Shown here one piece after another: positions 11,782 to 23,991 of a DNA stretch of 64,000 nucleotides. The translations under genes were made by a program, and so were the position numbers. The stretch is from Gnomoniopsis sp. IMI 355080. Lineage: Eukaryota; Ascomycota; Sordariomycetes; Diaporthales; Gnomoniaceae. The stretch is taken from positions 62,001 through 126,000 of the forward strand of contig JAPEVC010000082.1 in assembly GCA_027946555.1 (NCBI GenBank). Reading direction: 5' to 3'. The notes beneath the pieces are model-generated. The model had not been told where the DNA came from. It made no database searches and worked only from the letters and a program-made list of their open reading frames with translations. Position 1 is the first letter of the stretch. Each line of letters starts with the position of its first letter.

Positions 11782-14700
11782 GGACGTGGCATCACAGCCC
11801 TCTCCACCCGCGCAGACCCTTTGTATCTTACAGGTCGTATGAGGAGCAACCACACTTGATGTTGTTCCAGCATCGCGTGAGCAATTTTTCAAGACTAAAA
11901 TTGTGTGGAAAGGCAAGGATAGGCGTAAACGAGGCTAACCAAACGCCTCCGTACCTCGAGGCAGCCCTGGAGTGGATGGGCTTAAAGTTTACAGTGGCAG
12001 CGCCAGTTCAAGCATTTGACATCAGGAGTATTCCTTGTACTCCGGCAGCATTATTTTGAAGATGTTGGTCGAGTGTCACGGAGCCGGACCGGCTCTAACA
12101 GCTCCTCACCTCAGTCTTCCGCTGCTGGACACTCCTACTAGGCTCATAGGCATCTGTAGCGTCTGGATGTGGAGTGGCCGCTCACAGGGCGCATCATGTG
12201 CTTGCCTGAGAGGGCTCTTTGCGGACCCTGTTCCAAACACGACAGCAGACTTCACCCACAGGCTTGCTTAAGAGCTTACTGCGATCAACCGACGGGATCT
12301 TGCGTCGAGAGAAGACAACTACTCCTTGGAGGGAGAAGATACTGGCCTCCTTGCTACGGTTCTGGGTCAACGGGAGCTGCGCCACCTAGAATGCTCGAGT
12401 TATTGGAGCAACACGTCTCGAGGTGATTTGAACAGCAGGAGTCGTTCAAGGGCCATCGAGAAGTGGTCTAGCGGGATGGCTCATGAAAGACAGCAAAAGA
12501 TCCTGATCCCGACACATTTGCCAATGACCCGGAGAAGACGATAGCCCTTCTCCATAAGAATTTTCAATGACTATATACGCCTCAACAGAAAAGTTGCATC
12601 TTGCTCAGGGACTTCTGGAGGATGTTACAATTATATTGCTTGATCATGAGTGTTGAAATCCGGATGGAGAAGCATTTCGAATACAGCAATACCAACGACA
12701 TCGGGAAAGCTTAATGCTGTCTACCGGGTATTTCCACAAGCAAATGAGATGCGCGAGAGTCACGAAGAAGATAACTCTGTCACAATGTCCTTGAGTGAGG
12801 GCACCGATGAGACCCTTGGCGCCATGACTTTAGCATGATAACGGACAACAAGGTGTCCCGAGACTTCTTTGCTAAGAGGAAAGACATCGTGAAGATCTGG
12901 TACGCATGGCACGAAGACGAGCTGCTGGAGTCTATCCTGGAGTCCAACATGGACAATCTGAACAATGTTGTTGGCACGACTCATAGTATAAAGAACATAT
13001 TCAAGCCACGGTATGTTCTGGGCAGTAACAAGAATGCTGTCATGAAACGGGCTACGACGGAACGTACTGCGTGATGTCTCTCGTAGTGGCGAACTCACTG
13101 CGAGGATTATTCTGTTACGGGCGTGCTGGTTGTGGCCAAGACAAGCATGGGATGAGACAAACATTGCGGCTGAACACCATAAGCAAATCGGGAAGAACGG
13201 CTTTGTTAATCAAACGGGCAAATTACGCTTCATGGCAAGAGAGAGAAGGCTGTAAAGGCTGTGGGACCAGAACCTGGGCGGAATGACAGAGAAGAGAGGC
13301 CAGGAAGCTTTCTCTAGATCGTAGTACGATGAGGTCTGAGTGCTTTTCTGGATTATGTGAACAAGTAGGTGTACCTTAATGGTCGAGCATCACTTGAAAT
13401 TTGAAGCCGATTTGCTTAGGACGGGAGAGACACGTTTGTCGTCACTACTTGGGCCACGAAGCCAGCTTCCGATTCCTTGCAGGGTAAAGCTCGACGGCAT
13501 GAACAGTCTGTACGGAGGCGGTTCCTTAGCTGGCCTAGTCGACCATTGCGCCAGCGCTGACGAAAGATGCCCCAGGGCGGCCCCAGGCTGGCCGGCTGGC
13601 CGATTGATACACTCAATGCATCTTGAACCACCAGGGATGGACAGGTGGGCTAATTTTAATTCGGAACAGATTTGTACACAGCAGATGATCATCAGGTGAC
13701 CCGTCATTACTCTGTACATAGTAAGGAGCGCCAGTGTCGAGCTAGCACATCTTTAGGCCAGACGACTCTGCGGAGAAGCGGGCATTCGGCAGTGGGCATT
13801 GTGACGAGACGGTCTCTTTAGCGGGCGGCGAATGAACGAACGTGTCAACCAGCGGGGGTGGGCAGATCTAAGCTCTCTTGTCAGTCTCGAGGACAAGAAG
13901 GAGAAGGTGTGTGGGCGATGGCTAGTTTGAAACTCAAAACAAAAGAAATCCGGGGATTTCCTGGGGATTCCTGGGGTAGGGCACGGATCCGCTGAAGAGA
14001 CGGGAAAGACAGGAACGACACGGATCCGGGAGTCTCGTTGGCTTGCTGAGCGTTACAAGTCCCAACCGTTGGTAGTTGATCCGCAGTCACTGGCCTCCGC
14101 TTATACTGCCCAGTATTAGGCACGCGCCAATCAGACCAGGCGGCGTCAACTAGCACGCAGTCTAGTGTACTTCGCAGTACTATACTGTCTTAGTAGTAGC
14201 TTGAAGCTGTGGATGGCGGACTGCCGGGGCCAGACGAAGGGCCTAGAGGGAAAGAGTAACACTCTTCCTTTCTCTTGGGACGGCCCCTCCCTGTCATTCA
14301 CGAGGCTCCTCAATGGCTGCTATCGTATCCTTGCTCCCCCAGATTCTGTCTTTACCACCTTGGGCCGGGATATACGGCCTCGTGGCACCCACAAATGAGT
14401 GGTGGCTTCCACACACACCAATGCGCATTCGCCGCTTCGTTATAGTGGGCGATTGGCTTTTACCCATGACCCTGTTCCTGGTCAGCGTGGCCCCGCAGCC
14501 CGCCCAGGCCCGCCAGGCCCGCCAGATTTCCCCATTTACCCCAGATAACCTCTACCCTCCCTGATCTGCCCTCCCCATGTCGCGCGCTGCGTCTCTTGAT
14601 TTGACTTTCCTGCGCTCCTACTCGCCTCTTCGCCTTCCCGACTCCAAGAAGCAATTGTCGTGCGACTCTTAATTATTCCTACTACTACTCCCATCCTTTC

Positions 14701-14971
14701 CGTATTCTGCCGCAACCTCTTGCGGACCCGTGTCCATCTCTGCGAGTCTCTCTCTGTTTTCGAATATATATGCTCGCGCTGCGAGGATAACGAGCGTGTG
14801 ACCTGAAATGACTCGATAAAGCCATCGTACAGCCGAATCAAGCGCGATCGATCCCCGCGGAATCCCCAAAGGCTGTCTGCCTTGTTCACGAAAGTTTTAC
14901 CAATTGTGTATCGTCTCGCACTTAATCAAACCGCTTGACGCTCGCCGTACTGTGCCTTCCCCGTCGCCAAA
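11782..14971. other. Intergenic with probable decayed coding sequence, then facB leader
   Basis: Two parts. From about 11850 to 13290 the + strand carries short peptide-like stretches in shifting frames broken by stops and frameshifts: near 12240-12400 (text like SREDNYSLEGEDTGLLATV), near 12845-13070 (KIWYAWHEDELLESIL) and, in another frame, near 13070-13250 (ARIILLRACWLWPRQAW). They read like protein but belong to no family I recognise, so I treat them as a possible decayed gene. From about 13300 the sequence is ordinary intergenic DNA; from about 14450 it becomes pyrimidine-rich and probably includes the promoter and leader of the zinc-cluster gene, with short upstream ORFs listed separately. 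Confidence 0.45.
14577..14819 (+). promoter_or_regulatory. Candidate upstream ORFs in the leader of the FacB/Cat8 homologue
   Basis: Three ATG-initiated short frames lie within 400 bp of the start codon: one at about 14577-14672 (32 codons with stop), one at 14770-14790 (MLALRG) and one at 14808-14819 (MTR). They matter only if transcription starts upstream of them, which the sequence cannot show. Confidence 0.35.
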
Positions 14972-17778
14972 ATGCCGGGGATTCTGCCTATGAAGGTGAT
15001 AAAAGTGGGCAGCAGCTCCCAGAGCCGCATCGCTCAAGCCTGCGACCGCTGCCGAAGCAAAAAGATACGATGTGATGGAATCCGTCCGACCTGTACGCAA
15101 TGTGCCAACGTTGGCTTCGAGTGCAAGACGAGCGACAAACTAAGCCGCCGCGCGTTCCCAAGGGGATATACCGAAAGTTTGGAGGAGAGGGTCAGAGTCC
15201 TGGAAGCCGAGGTCCGTGACCTGAAAGACCTCCTGGATGAAAAGGACGAGAAGATCGATATGCTTTCCAAGATGCATGGAAACCGCCGCCGTATGTCGAT
15301 GGAGTCCGGCTCTGGAGTGCCATCGCCCTTGAACTCGCCGATGACGGAGAGCAGAGCGGGCAAGGAACCTACACCACCCAAAGAAGACACATTCCGGGTC
15401 CAGGCGTCGCCGCTTCTATTGGGTGTAGAGAACTCAGATTCGTATTACATGGGACCCTCGAGTGGTCGAGGCTTCATAGGTGAGATCTTGATAACGCTGT
15501 GATGGATAGCACACGACTGTATGCTGATCCTTTTTAAGAATCCTTTAAGCGCCGACTCCAGGAGACTGGCAAGCCGTGCTCCGACTTCAACACTGATGCC
15601 TTCCTCCATATTCAAGGCTGCCATCCGCTTGTCAAAACGCAACCCGGTGTGATCACGAGGATTCCACCGCGCATGTTTTCTGATCGATGCGTCAACATTT
15701 ACTTTCAGGAATGGGCCCCTCTTTTCCCAGTACTGCACAAGCCAACATTCCTACGCACCTACGAGGACTGGGTTGCGGAGCCCGAGAAAGTCAAGAGCAA
15801 TCACAAGCTTGCGCAACTGTATCTAGTATTTGGAGTGGCCGCTCTGTCAAGCGAGAACCCAGATCTTGAGCACGTGGCTTCTTGTGAACAGCATTGGCAG
15901 CGGTCCCTCCAGGCTATTCTCATGGACGATACGATGGAGACTTTACAATGTCTCATCCTGGCCCTGACCTATTGCCAAATCCGGGCAGACAACAAGCGGC
16001 TCCAGCACTACAAATGCCTCGCCGTCGGTCTGTCGCACAGACTCGGTCTTCACCAATCCCAGAAGCGTTTCTCGTTCGGTGCCCTCACTATTGAGACTCG
16101 GAAGAAGGTCTTTTGGGCTCTGTACACACTGGACTGCTTCTCTGCTGCGACCCTGGGACTTCCGAAGTTGATCAAGGAAGAAGACGTGCACACTGAATAC
16201 CCCAACGACATCGATGACGAGTATGTCACCGAGAAGGGCTTCTTACCGACGCTTCCTGGCGAAAGCACGCGTCTGTCGGGAGCGCTGGCTCTTTTCCGGG
16301 CTTCGCGGATCCTGGCCAAGGTGCTGGAAAAGAACTACCCGGCGGCAACTAGTCATGACCTGTCTTTGCAACAGATGTCTGGGCTGGAAGCGGAACTAGA
16401 CGAGTGGTCCAACAACCTGCCACAACACCTGAAACTCACGTTCAAGCAAGACAAGCCATCGACTGATGTGACGGGTAGCCGGTCTCCTTTGTTGGTATGC
16501 ATTCTTCAGCTCTCGTACCATACTGATATTTCATACTAATGCGTACCGCAGGCTATTGCATACTACTTCATCCGCACACTCATTTACAGGCCTGCAGTTG
16601 GTTCCGGCCTCGGACCAAAGGCAGCACCTGCAGTCCTTTCCGTTAGCGAATCCAGCAAGCACGTGATTCAGATTATTGAACTGCTCGAAGAGAGGAACAT
16701 GTCCTTTTCATTCTGCCTCAACAAGACGGATCTGCTTGTGTTATGTGGCATGACTCTGCTGTATCATAGCCTGGAGCTCAAGCACGACAGCATGATGAAG
16801 AAGGATAACGAAAAGCTCGTCAATATTGTGATTAAGACGGTTGGCAGGATGCAGGCGCACAACACGTATAATTTCAAGCGTATTGCGGGCCTCGTTATCC
16901 AGCTGGACGAGCCAGAAACTTCACTACCGACACCACCAGGACAGAGTCCCGAGACTAGCATGGCAGCGCCGCCATTGCAGAAGTCGCCTGTGGCCAAGCC
17001 GAAGAAGAAACCCTCACTTTCTGTGAATCAACCGCAGACGTACTCGCTCGGCCGACATCCCAGCGTGAGCGAGACCGATCTCCTCATGCAACAGGAGAAA
17101 CTCAAGAGGATGTCGATGCCCAACCATGCACGGGCAGATCTACAGCGGCACCCATCCCGCGCATCCCTAGACGGTTCCCGACCTAATCCTGCGTCTCTCT
17201 CGCAACAGCGACGAGACCAGCGCCACTCCATGTCACAAGCGGGTATGATGGCTCGCGTTGCACCGCCACTTGTACAACGGTCTAGCCTGGACTATTCGGC
17301 GCTTGGTAATGGAGCGTCCCAGTCCAGTCCAACTTTACCAGCACAGAGCAATCATAGTCATCATGAAGCGGTCGTCTCTCCGCGAGATCCGACCCAGCCA
17401 TTCTACTCACCCGTTCAAGTACCCCAGAAGGCTACCGGTGGCATGTCGACGTCCGAATGGGAGTCACTTCTTGGGCAGATCGACGGCGGGCAAGCAAATC
17501 TCTATGACGCGATATATGGCGGTCCACAAGTGACGCTCGACACGCCGGTGACTTCGGCTGTAGAAAGCAATTGGTCGCCTGATGCAATTGATCTTTCCGC
17601 ATTCAATCTTGGTGACTTTGGCAGCTCGAGTCTCAGCGAGGAGAGCCTGAGTTCGGTGTCTGGGGGCGACGATATCGCACTTGATTTCCGGGACTTTTCG
17701 GTTGGCCACGGGGCAATGATGGGTGGTGATGGATTTACGGTGGACGGAATGACACGAGACGGCAGTTTTGGACTATGA
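14972..17778 (+). CDS. facB: Zn2Cys6 transcription factor, FacB/Cat8 homologue
   Basis: Exons 14972-15479, 15539-16494 and 16552-17778 give 896 aa, close to FacB. The N-terminus (MPGILPMKVIKVGSS, then ACDRCRSKKIRCDGIRPTC) matches what I know of FacB/Cat8 almost residue for residue. The six zinc-binding cysteines are at 24, 27, 34, 41, 44 and 51. A leucine-zipper-like coiled coil follows (about 67-100, LEERVRVLEAEVRDLK), then the fungal-specific regulatory domain (about 190-600) with YFQEWAPLFPVLHKPTF. The C-terminal third is Ser/Pro/Gln-rich and ends in an acidic, likely activating segment (IDLSAFNLGDFGSSS). In Aspergillus FacB activates acetate use (acetyl-CoA synthetase, glyoxylate cycle); yeast Cat8 controls gluconeogenesis. 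It probably acts in the nucleus on CCG-containing sites and is regulated by carbon source. Orthology rests on the N-terminus and architecture. Confidence 0.88.
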
Positions 17779-18831
17779 TTGTCACAACCAACGAGCGCGA
17801 CAGGTCCTTGCGACAGTTTCCCGTTTTTCTCTCTTCTTGCCTTAGTTCGGGCTCAAAAATAGTATGTCCAAACGAAGTGAGTGATAAGGACGGAGTGGAC
17901 AAACGCAAGCGCATATTTCAAGCCCTCTGTAATTAGTTGTTTTCTCGTCAAGCTTTTTTGAATAGTCGCAGGCGGAGCGGGCGTTGTCTAAGGATTGTAA
18001 ATGCCTAACAAAATGCATATATGAAGGATTTCAATGAGTGGTTGAGCAAAGTATCAGCACCAGCACAAATACAATTTTGCTTCTGTCCGTTTGACACCAA
18101 TTATTGCGGGCTAGCAAAGCACGATGTGAATAGCTTGTCATTTATTAGCCGGTCACCATTCCGCACCCTTTTTTGACCATCTGAGGCTATAGCCCCCACC
18201 TATAGACACCCGGAAAGCCGAGAGTCGCCGACGTCGTAATGATATGCCGGTCTTCTTCTTCTTGTAGTGTGTTGGGACGGAGATATAGACCCCGACTAAG
18301 TCCGACCCGGCGGTTCCGCTTGGGCAGCTCGAGAGGACCAACGGACGACGGAGGTTGTGAGATTTGTCTTTACACGGACTCTCCACGAAAGGATATAGTC
18401 AAAAACAGATCAGAGCAATATGTGGTTATATATACAATTCACTTGCCATCTCCTATTCATTATCTATGCACATCTCTTGAATCACAAAGACTGTCTCTAT
18501 CAATCATACACTCCCGACAAGGTGGACGCTAAAAGAGCGGCCCGTTCCAGAAAAACCCAGTGCGTGGGCTCGGGACGTCCATTTGTACCAGATTTCATCT
18601 CACACCCGTCCGCTCACTTTATTATACATATGAAGCGCGAGTCTCCACCATGGCGTAATACGATCAGCAGCCAACAAACTTGGGAGAGGGGACCTGCTTT
18701 GATGTCACTTTTAACATTCTCATTAAATATCTCGCCCGGAAACTTAAAAAGATCGACATGAATTGTATTATTTCCCCTGTCGACTAAAAGAATAGGAACC
18801 AACCAGTGACTGACCGTTGTGTGAATCCGCA
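17779..18831. other. Intergenic: facB 3' region and PGC1-like promoter
   Basis: No gene is supported; frames are short and lack motifs. The region holds the 3' untranslated region of the zinc-cluster gene and the promoter of the phosphodiesterase gene. Confidence 0.55.
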
Positions 18832-20073
18832 ATGAGTGAAGCAGCCGGCGAAACCCCAGGTTCCTCCGGCCTTCGGAAACGAGGAGGAGTGGACGGGATT
18901 CAGAAGAAAAACCCCTTTGATGATGATAGTTCCGCCTCGTCGCTCAATGACAACAAACTGATCCCCCCAGCCAAATGGACGTTCAATAAGAAGGGATTTC
19001 CTCAGGCCATTGCCCACCGCGGCTACAAGGCTGAGTACCCCGAGAACACCATGGGAGCCTTCCGGGGCGCCGTGGACGTGGGTGCCCACGCTATCGAGAC
19101 GGATGTGCATCTGTCCAAGGACAATGTCGTTGTCATAGCACATGTGAGTTACTTTTTTCCTTTCTTTTTTCCTTCTCTCGTTCAATTCATACTCACTATT
19201 TGATGGGGGACGGGGGAGGCAAGGGTTTCCTGCTTTATCACTAATTCATCATGCCTTTTCGTTTTTCTTCAGGACAAAGATCTCAAGCGTTGCTACGGCG
19301 TAGAAGGTCTCGTACGCGACCACGATTGGTCCTACCTCTCCACACTGCGCACCCTCCGTGAGCCACGCCAGCCCATGCCTCGCCTGTCAGACCTACTGGC
19401 CTACCTAGCCGAGCCGGCCAACGCCTCAGTCTGGCTCCTTCTCGACATCAAAGTCGACGACGCCGCCGAGGAAATGATCCCGCTCCTCGCCGCGACCATC
19501 CACCGCGCAGCACAGTCATTGTCGTCGTCGTCGTCATCTTCCAACTCCAACAATTGGAGCTCGCGCATCGTGCTAGGCTGCTGGACGGCGCGGCACGTGC
19601 GCCTCTGCCACGAGCTGCTTCCCGACTTTGCCATTGCCTGGATCGGCATCACGTTGGCGCTGGCGCGGGAGTACCTGGCGGTGCCCAACATTGCGCTGAA
19701 CATGCGGCAGGAGCCCATGCGGTACGGGTTCGGGGGCCGCAAGTTCATCCAGGAGGTGCAGGCGGACGGGCGGCCGCTGTACGCGTGGACGGTCAACTCG
19801 GTGGCGTGGATGCGGTGGGCGATTGGAAAGAGGCTGGATGCGGTGATTACGGACGATCCGAGGCTGTTCTTGGAGGTGTGCAAGCGATATGGCGAGGAGG
19901 AGGCGAGGGGCGGCGCGGTCGACAAGGGGGTTGGCGGGCTGGTCGCGACGGCACAGGGCTTTTTGCTTACGTTGGCGCTTCCCCTCTTGTTGAAGTATGC
20001 TATTTCGGGGCTTGGGTATTATAAACGTGTTGGGAGCCCAGAGGAGACGAGGGAGGTGTTGCGCAAGTTGTGA
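18832..20073 (+). CDS. Glycerophosphodiester phosphodiesterase-family phospholipase, Pgc1-like
   Basis: Two exons (18832-19143, 19273-20073) encode 370 aa. The GDPD fold is clear: AHRGYKAEYPENT (His62, Arg63, Glu71), an ETDVHLS metal-binding pair (Glu89, Asp91) and the second catalytic His104, which is the last codon before the intron, followed by DKDLKR. Later come LLLDIKV and AWTVNSVAWM, near the usual C-terminal motifs. A hydrophobic segment near residues 325-347 suggests a membrane-anchored C-terminus, as in yeast Pgc1, which degrades phosphatidylglycerol to diacylglycerol at mitochondria and lipid droplets. Residues 1-45 are polar and disordered, and a short Ser run lies near residue 150. 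A soluble glycerophosphodiesterase is the alternative. The gene converges on GPI11 with a 254-bp gap. Confidence 0.88.
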
Positions 20074-20327
20074 AGGGTCGGTGCCTTACAGCATGGACGG
20101 GAAAGGAGAACTGGGGGGGTTCAAACTGCCCGGTGTGAGCATAACAAGACAAAATAACGTACGGATTGGTTTGTACAAAGTCTCGGTGGCCTTTTGGTTC
20201 GAAAGAGAATGGCGCATACGCTTTTATCTATAGAAGCAATGAAAAATTGCGCATTTGGATGGCTAACTCGGTTTGGAAGCAACAGACCCCCTGTACCCCT
20301 TGAAAGTCCAAGACGGTACTGAGCAGC

Positions 20328-21217
20328 TCAGAATCTTTTACCAAAGAGCAATGTGCCTCCTAATACCCGACCAAGCACATAGCCAGCATAGATACCGACC
20401 AAGATAGTGACGGGCCACTTCTGCCACTCGCGATCCCAGTCCAGCGGTATGGGCACCGCGCCCAACCAGGCGCCCAGAAAGCCTCCTAGGAGGCCACCAT
20501 AACACTCGTCGAAGGGAGCTTTGAAGCTTGCAAGAGAGAGCCAGGTACTGGGGTCGACGCCGTGTACGACAAAGAGCGGGAACGAGGTGAGGATGGACAG
20601 GTGCGCGGCGCAGAGGAAGGTGTGTGAGGTGTGGGTGAGTAAGGGTGCGCCAAAGAGGATCATGGTGGCGTGGAGCACGGGCGTTAGGATCAGCGAGAGA
20701 AGGAGGGCCAGGAGGGAGGTCTAATGGTACACGTTGATAGATAGTCATTAGCATGAGCACCGAAAGAAGGGACAGAAATGGGGCGAGAAGTATGAAAAGG
20801 GGTAGAGGGGTATGCACTTACGACGATGAAGTTCGGGCCAGAGCCGTCCTTCTTCTTTTCGCCCGGGCGCTGTTTCTTGTTTTTGGCAGTGCCAGAGCCA
20901 GCCATTGGCAAACAGAGAAAAGCGTACGAGACTTGTAAAAGGGCGACTACAGGCAGTGAGGCCCACATGACCGGCACGGGGTCGGCGACGAGGCGGGAAA
21001 AGGCGGCGTAGAACAGGGCGCCGAGCAGGACGGGAAAGACATGGCGAGCGGCTTGTGATGCGGCGGACGGGTGGACGGGCACCGGATGATGGACAGCCGA
21101 CGACGACAACGACTCGCTGGTTTTCCCAGAGGCGGAGGATGGAGGAGCCTTGGGGGGCTTGGAGATAGGAGAGGAGGAGGAGGAGGACGGCATGGTGATG
21201 GGGTCGACGAGGGGCAT
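20328..21217 (-). CDS. GPI11: GPI ethanolamine-phosphate transferase subunit PIG-F/Gpi11
   Basis: Exons 21217-20822 and 20720-20328 encode 262 aa. PIG-F (yeast Gpi11) is an endoplasmic-reticulum membrane protein that partners with Gpi13/Gpi7-type transferases to add ethanolamine phosphate to the GPI anchor. The family hallmark near the C-terminus is intact: GAVPIPLDWDREWQKWP, followed by a final hydrophobic helix (TILVGIYAGYVLG). Hydrophobic helices lie at about 59-75, 81-101, 133-150 and 160-185. The first 50 residues are a Ser/Pro-rich cytosolic extension with a run of six serines, and a basic Lys-rich loop (KNKKQRPGEKKK) precedes the intron. Start chosen at the first ATG that gives this extension; a second ATG eight codons downstream is also possible. 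Confidence 0.92.
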
Positions 21218-22349
21218 CGTAAATGAAGCTGGAATTGGCGACGTTGACCTTGAAAGCAAGCTTCACATACACATACACACACACGCGCGCACAGCACAGC
21301 ACCAGCAGATTAGCAGCAGCAGCTTGGCGCGCTCAGACCTTGGTCAAGCTTCCTTGAAGGCTTAGTCATGCATGGGGCTATCGATAAGGATAAGAGCTAC
21401 GACGACCCCACCAACCCTTCCGAGGGGCATTGACAGGCGAGGAGGGGCCATGTGCGGCAGGTACCCATCTTTACGCACCCAAATAAAGAACAGTCTTTGT
21501 TTTTAATCATAATAATAAGTTGCTCGAAGTAGGTAGGTATTTAATCTAGAAGCAACACAATAAGAAACGCCGAGGGGTGAACCGCGGACATGCTGGCGAT
21601 TAGGATCCCAAGACGTCAGGATCCTGGGCCGAGGACCACACAACCTGGATACGCTGCACTTGACTTCAAACCGCGCAAGATCCACTTCACTCACTGATGA
21701 TGTTTCGACCATCTTGTGTTGTTGTTGTTTTATGGTATCCTTACGCAGATTACATCTGACATGTATCCACGCCCTTGTTTCAGCACCCATCAACGCATTT
21801 TTTTCTCATTTTCTATTTTTTCCTCTATGGTTAGGTACCCTAAGCATTTGCCCGAGGAGCGCCCACCCCCACCCGGGTCAAGAATGGATGGAGTACGGGG
21901 TCCCTATCTTTGTCTCCGTTAGTGTCCATTCTGCGGGATCTTTTGTCTCGGCATCCATGTGCAATAACCCCCCAGCCGCGTAACTAACTCTCCATTAACG
22001 TCCCAAGAAGAGACAGAGAGAAAAAAAAAGTCGTCTTCTTCCCTGCGAGTCAAGCAACCTATCTGTCTCTCTCTGTCTCTAATATAAATACCTCTCTATA
22101 TAAATCATCACCGCCGCTTCCTTGACACAATTTCTCTCTAAACTTTGAGCTGGTGAACAAATCAATTCTTCTCATCATCATTCCTCAAGCGTTGAACGTC
22201 TACTACCGTACTTTTTAGTGCCAGCACGTCAACGGGTCATCAACTTTGCCTTGCTTCTCACATCCGGACACATTTCACTTCTCACCACCACACATCTATT
22301 CCTCACATTTATCCCTCATAATCTCATAATACATACTCAGCAAGTCAAA
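21218..22349. other. Divergent intergenic region, GPI11 / GT8
   Basis: Contains both promoters and no gene. On the GPI11 side is a CA-rich stretch (about 21265-21300) followed by an AGC-rich run; on the GT8 side are a CT-rich tract and TATA-like elements listed separately. TAGGTA-type motifs occur at 21530-21540 and 21831-21844. Confidence 0.6.
22062..22105 (+). promoter_or_regulatory. Core promoter of the GT8 gene: CT tract and TATA-like boxes
   Basis: A TCT/CTCT tract (22062-22080) is followed by two TATA-like elements, ATATAAATA at 22082-22090 and TATATAAAT at 22097-22105, about 250 bp upstream of the start codon. The arrangement is typical of strongly expressed fungal genes. The transcription start is not determined. 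Confidence 0.45.
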
Positions 22350-23386
22350 ATGGCTGATGGCAAGAGAGCAGTCGACTCCAGCAAAGGTAAGGAACTCTCA
22401 ATTCTCTCCTGCACGAACCATAAAATAAAACTTGGATTTTGGTAACTCAAGCTAACATCCAAAAAAAAGTCTGGACAACACTCATCACCAACACCGCCTA
22501 CCTCCCAGGACTCATCACCCTAGACTACTCCCTCAAAAAACACAACTCCGCCTACCCCCTCGTGGCTCTCTACACCGATTCCTTCCCCCAGGAAGGCATC
22601 GACGCCCTCAAAGCCCGCGGCATCGCCCACCAGCAAATCAAGTATCTCCTCCCCACCAAGTCCACAAAGGACTACTCCAACGACCCGCGCTTCTACGACT
22701 GCTGGTCCAAGCTCACGCCCTTTTCCCTCGTCCAATATGACCGCGTCGTCCAGCTCGACTCGGACATGCTCGTCCTGCAAAACATGGACGAGCTCATGAC
22801 CATGGACCTCGACGATCCCGTCACCGCCGCCAAAGGCGAGGGCAAGCGCGTCTTTGCCGCGGGCCACGCCTGTGTCTGCAACCCGCTGAAAAAGGCGCAC
22901 TACCCCAAGGACTGGGTCCCCGAGAATTGCGCCTTCACCTCCCAGCATGCCGACCCGGACACGGCCCAGACCGTCGGCGCGGACCCGGCCGTGGGCCCGC
23001 TGGGCTTCATGAACGGCGGCTTGCAGGTCGTGAACCCCAGCAATGAGATTTTCCAGCAGATTGTAGACTACATGGACAACAACGCGAGCGATATGGAGTT
23101 TGCCGACCAGAGTCTGCTGAGTGAGCTGTACAAGGGTCGCTGGGTGGCGCTGCCGTACATCTACAATGCCCTCAAGACGCTGCGGTGGGAGAATGTGCAC
23201 AAGCCCATCTGGAGGGACGACAAGGTCAAGAACATTCATTACATTCTGACCCCGAACCCCTGGGACGAGCTGGATGCGGAGGGCAACAGCACCAGCAAGG
23301 ATGAGACGCACAAGTGGTGGGCCGAGGTCAACAAGCAAAGAAAGGCTGATGAGGCCAAGAAGGGTATACCGGCTGATGGCTTCTGA
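22350..23386 (+). CDS. Family 8 glycosyltransferase (glycogenin/galactinol-synthase-like)
   Basis: Two exons (22350-22386, 22470-23386) encode 317 aa. The GT8 fold is evident: VWTTLITNTAYLPGLITLDY at the start of the nucleotide-binding domain, QLDSDML with the metal-binding DxD (Asp109, Asp111), GFMNGGLQVVNPS, FADQSLLSELY and a C-terminal IHYILTPNPW. Enzymes of this kind transfer glucose or galactose from a UDP sugar. It is far shorter than fungal glycogenins, which have a long C-terminal tail, and lacks that glycogen-synthase-binding tail, so it is more likely a stand-alone cytosolic GT8 enzyme than glycogenin. No signal peptide or membrane anchor is seen. Codon use is strongly C-biased, which with the promoter suggests high expression. 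Converges on ATG2. Confidence 0.87.
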
Positions 23387-23991
23387 TCTTGCACGCATAG
23401 GCGACCACGGGGGCATGATGTATGGGTTTATGAGCATCGAGCATTTTTTATTTATTTATTTTTGGATGTATTACCACTGACTTGTACCCACATAGAGGGC
23501 AAGGGCTGATCAGCTTGGTTTCGAGGTATTGAATGAATCCAGATTTGTTCACTTGTCCGTCCACACTTGTAATTGGGCTACCTGGCATGTCCAAGCTTTC
23601 CCATTCAAAACCCACATTCGATCCCTCATGTCCGTGACTCCTTGCAATGAGATGGTATGGGTGGCAGTCTGTACCAAAAGTTCTATCCATCCAACGCCTG
23701 TCTAAATGCATAACCCGCTGCCATGTACAAAGGAAAGAAAAGGTGACGTCCACACATTACGTAGCGGAGAAAGCATGCACTGGCTCAGGTTGCCAATACC
23801 AGACTATCGTCGAAGAATGTGCCCATTTTCGCAGAGCACAACATTTTCTGGTTGCTCCAGCTCTTGGTCTCGACTTCCAAGAATAACGTGGCTGGACCTC
23901 AGCGCAGATCCAGTACGCCATGCTTCACATGTCATTAGCGGTTTGTGTCTCGTCAAGATGTTCCTGTTGCGTGGCTGCCTTGGTATCTCCC
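23387..23991. other. Convergent 3' intergenic region, GT8 / ATG2
   Basis: Holds the 3' untranslated regions of the two converging genes. A TTTATTTATTTA-type stretch near 23448-23462 just past the GT8 stop could be part of its polyadenylation region. No gene seen. Confidence 0.55.

Noticed and set aside
13379..13719. Overlapping frames of 106 and 109 codons on opposite strands
   Set aside because: Neither shows motifs or splice continuations; an open overlap on both strands is expected by chance here.
22350..23386. Calling the GT8 gene glycogenin
   Set aside because: The length (317 aa) and absence of the long C-terminal glycogen-synthase-binding tail do not fit fungal glycogenin.
22520..23437. 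305-codon open frame on the minus strand opposite the GT8 gene
   Set aside because: It is the mirror of a strongly codon-biased exon; its sequence is Val/Leu/Gly/His-rich without motifs, while the plus strand has a clear GT8 enzyme.
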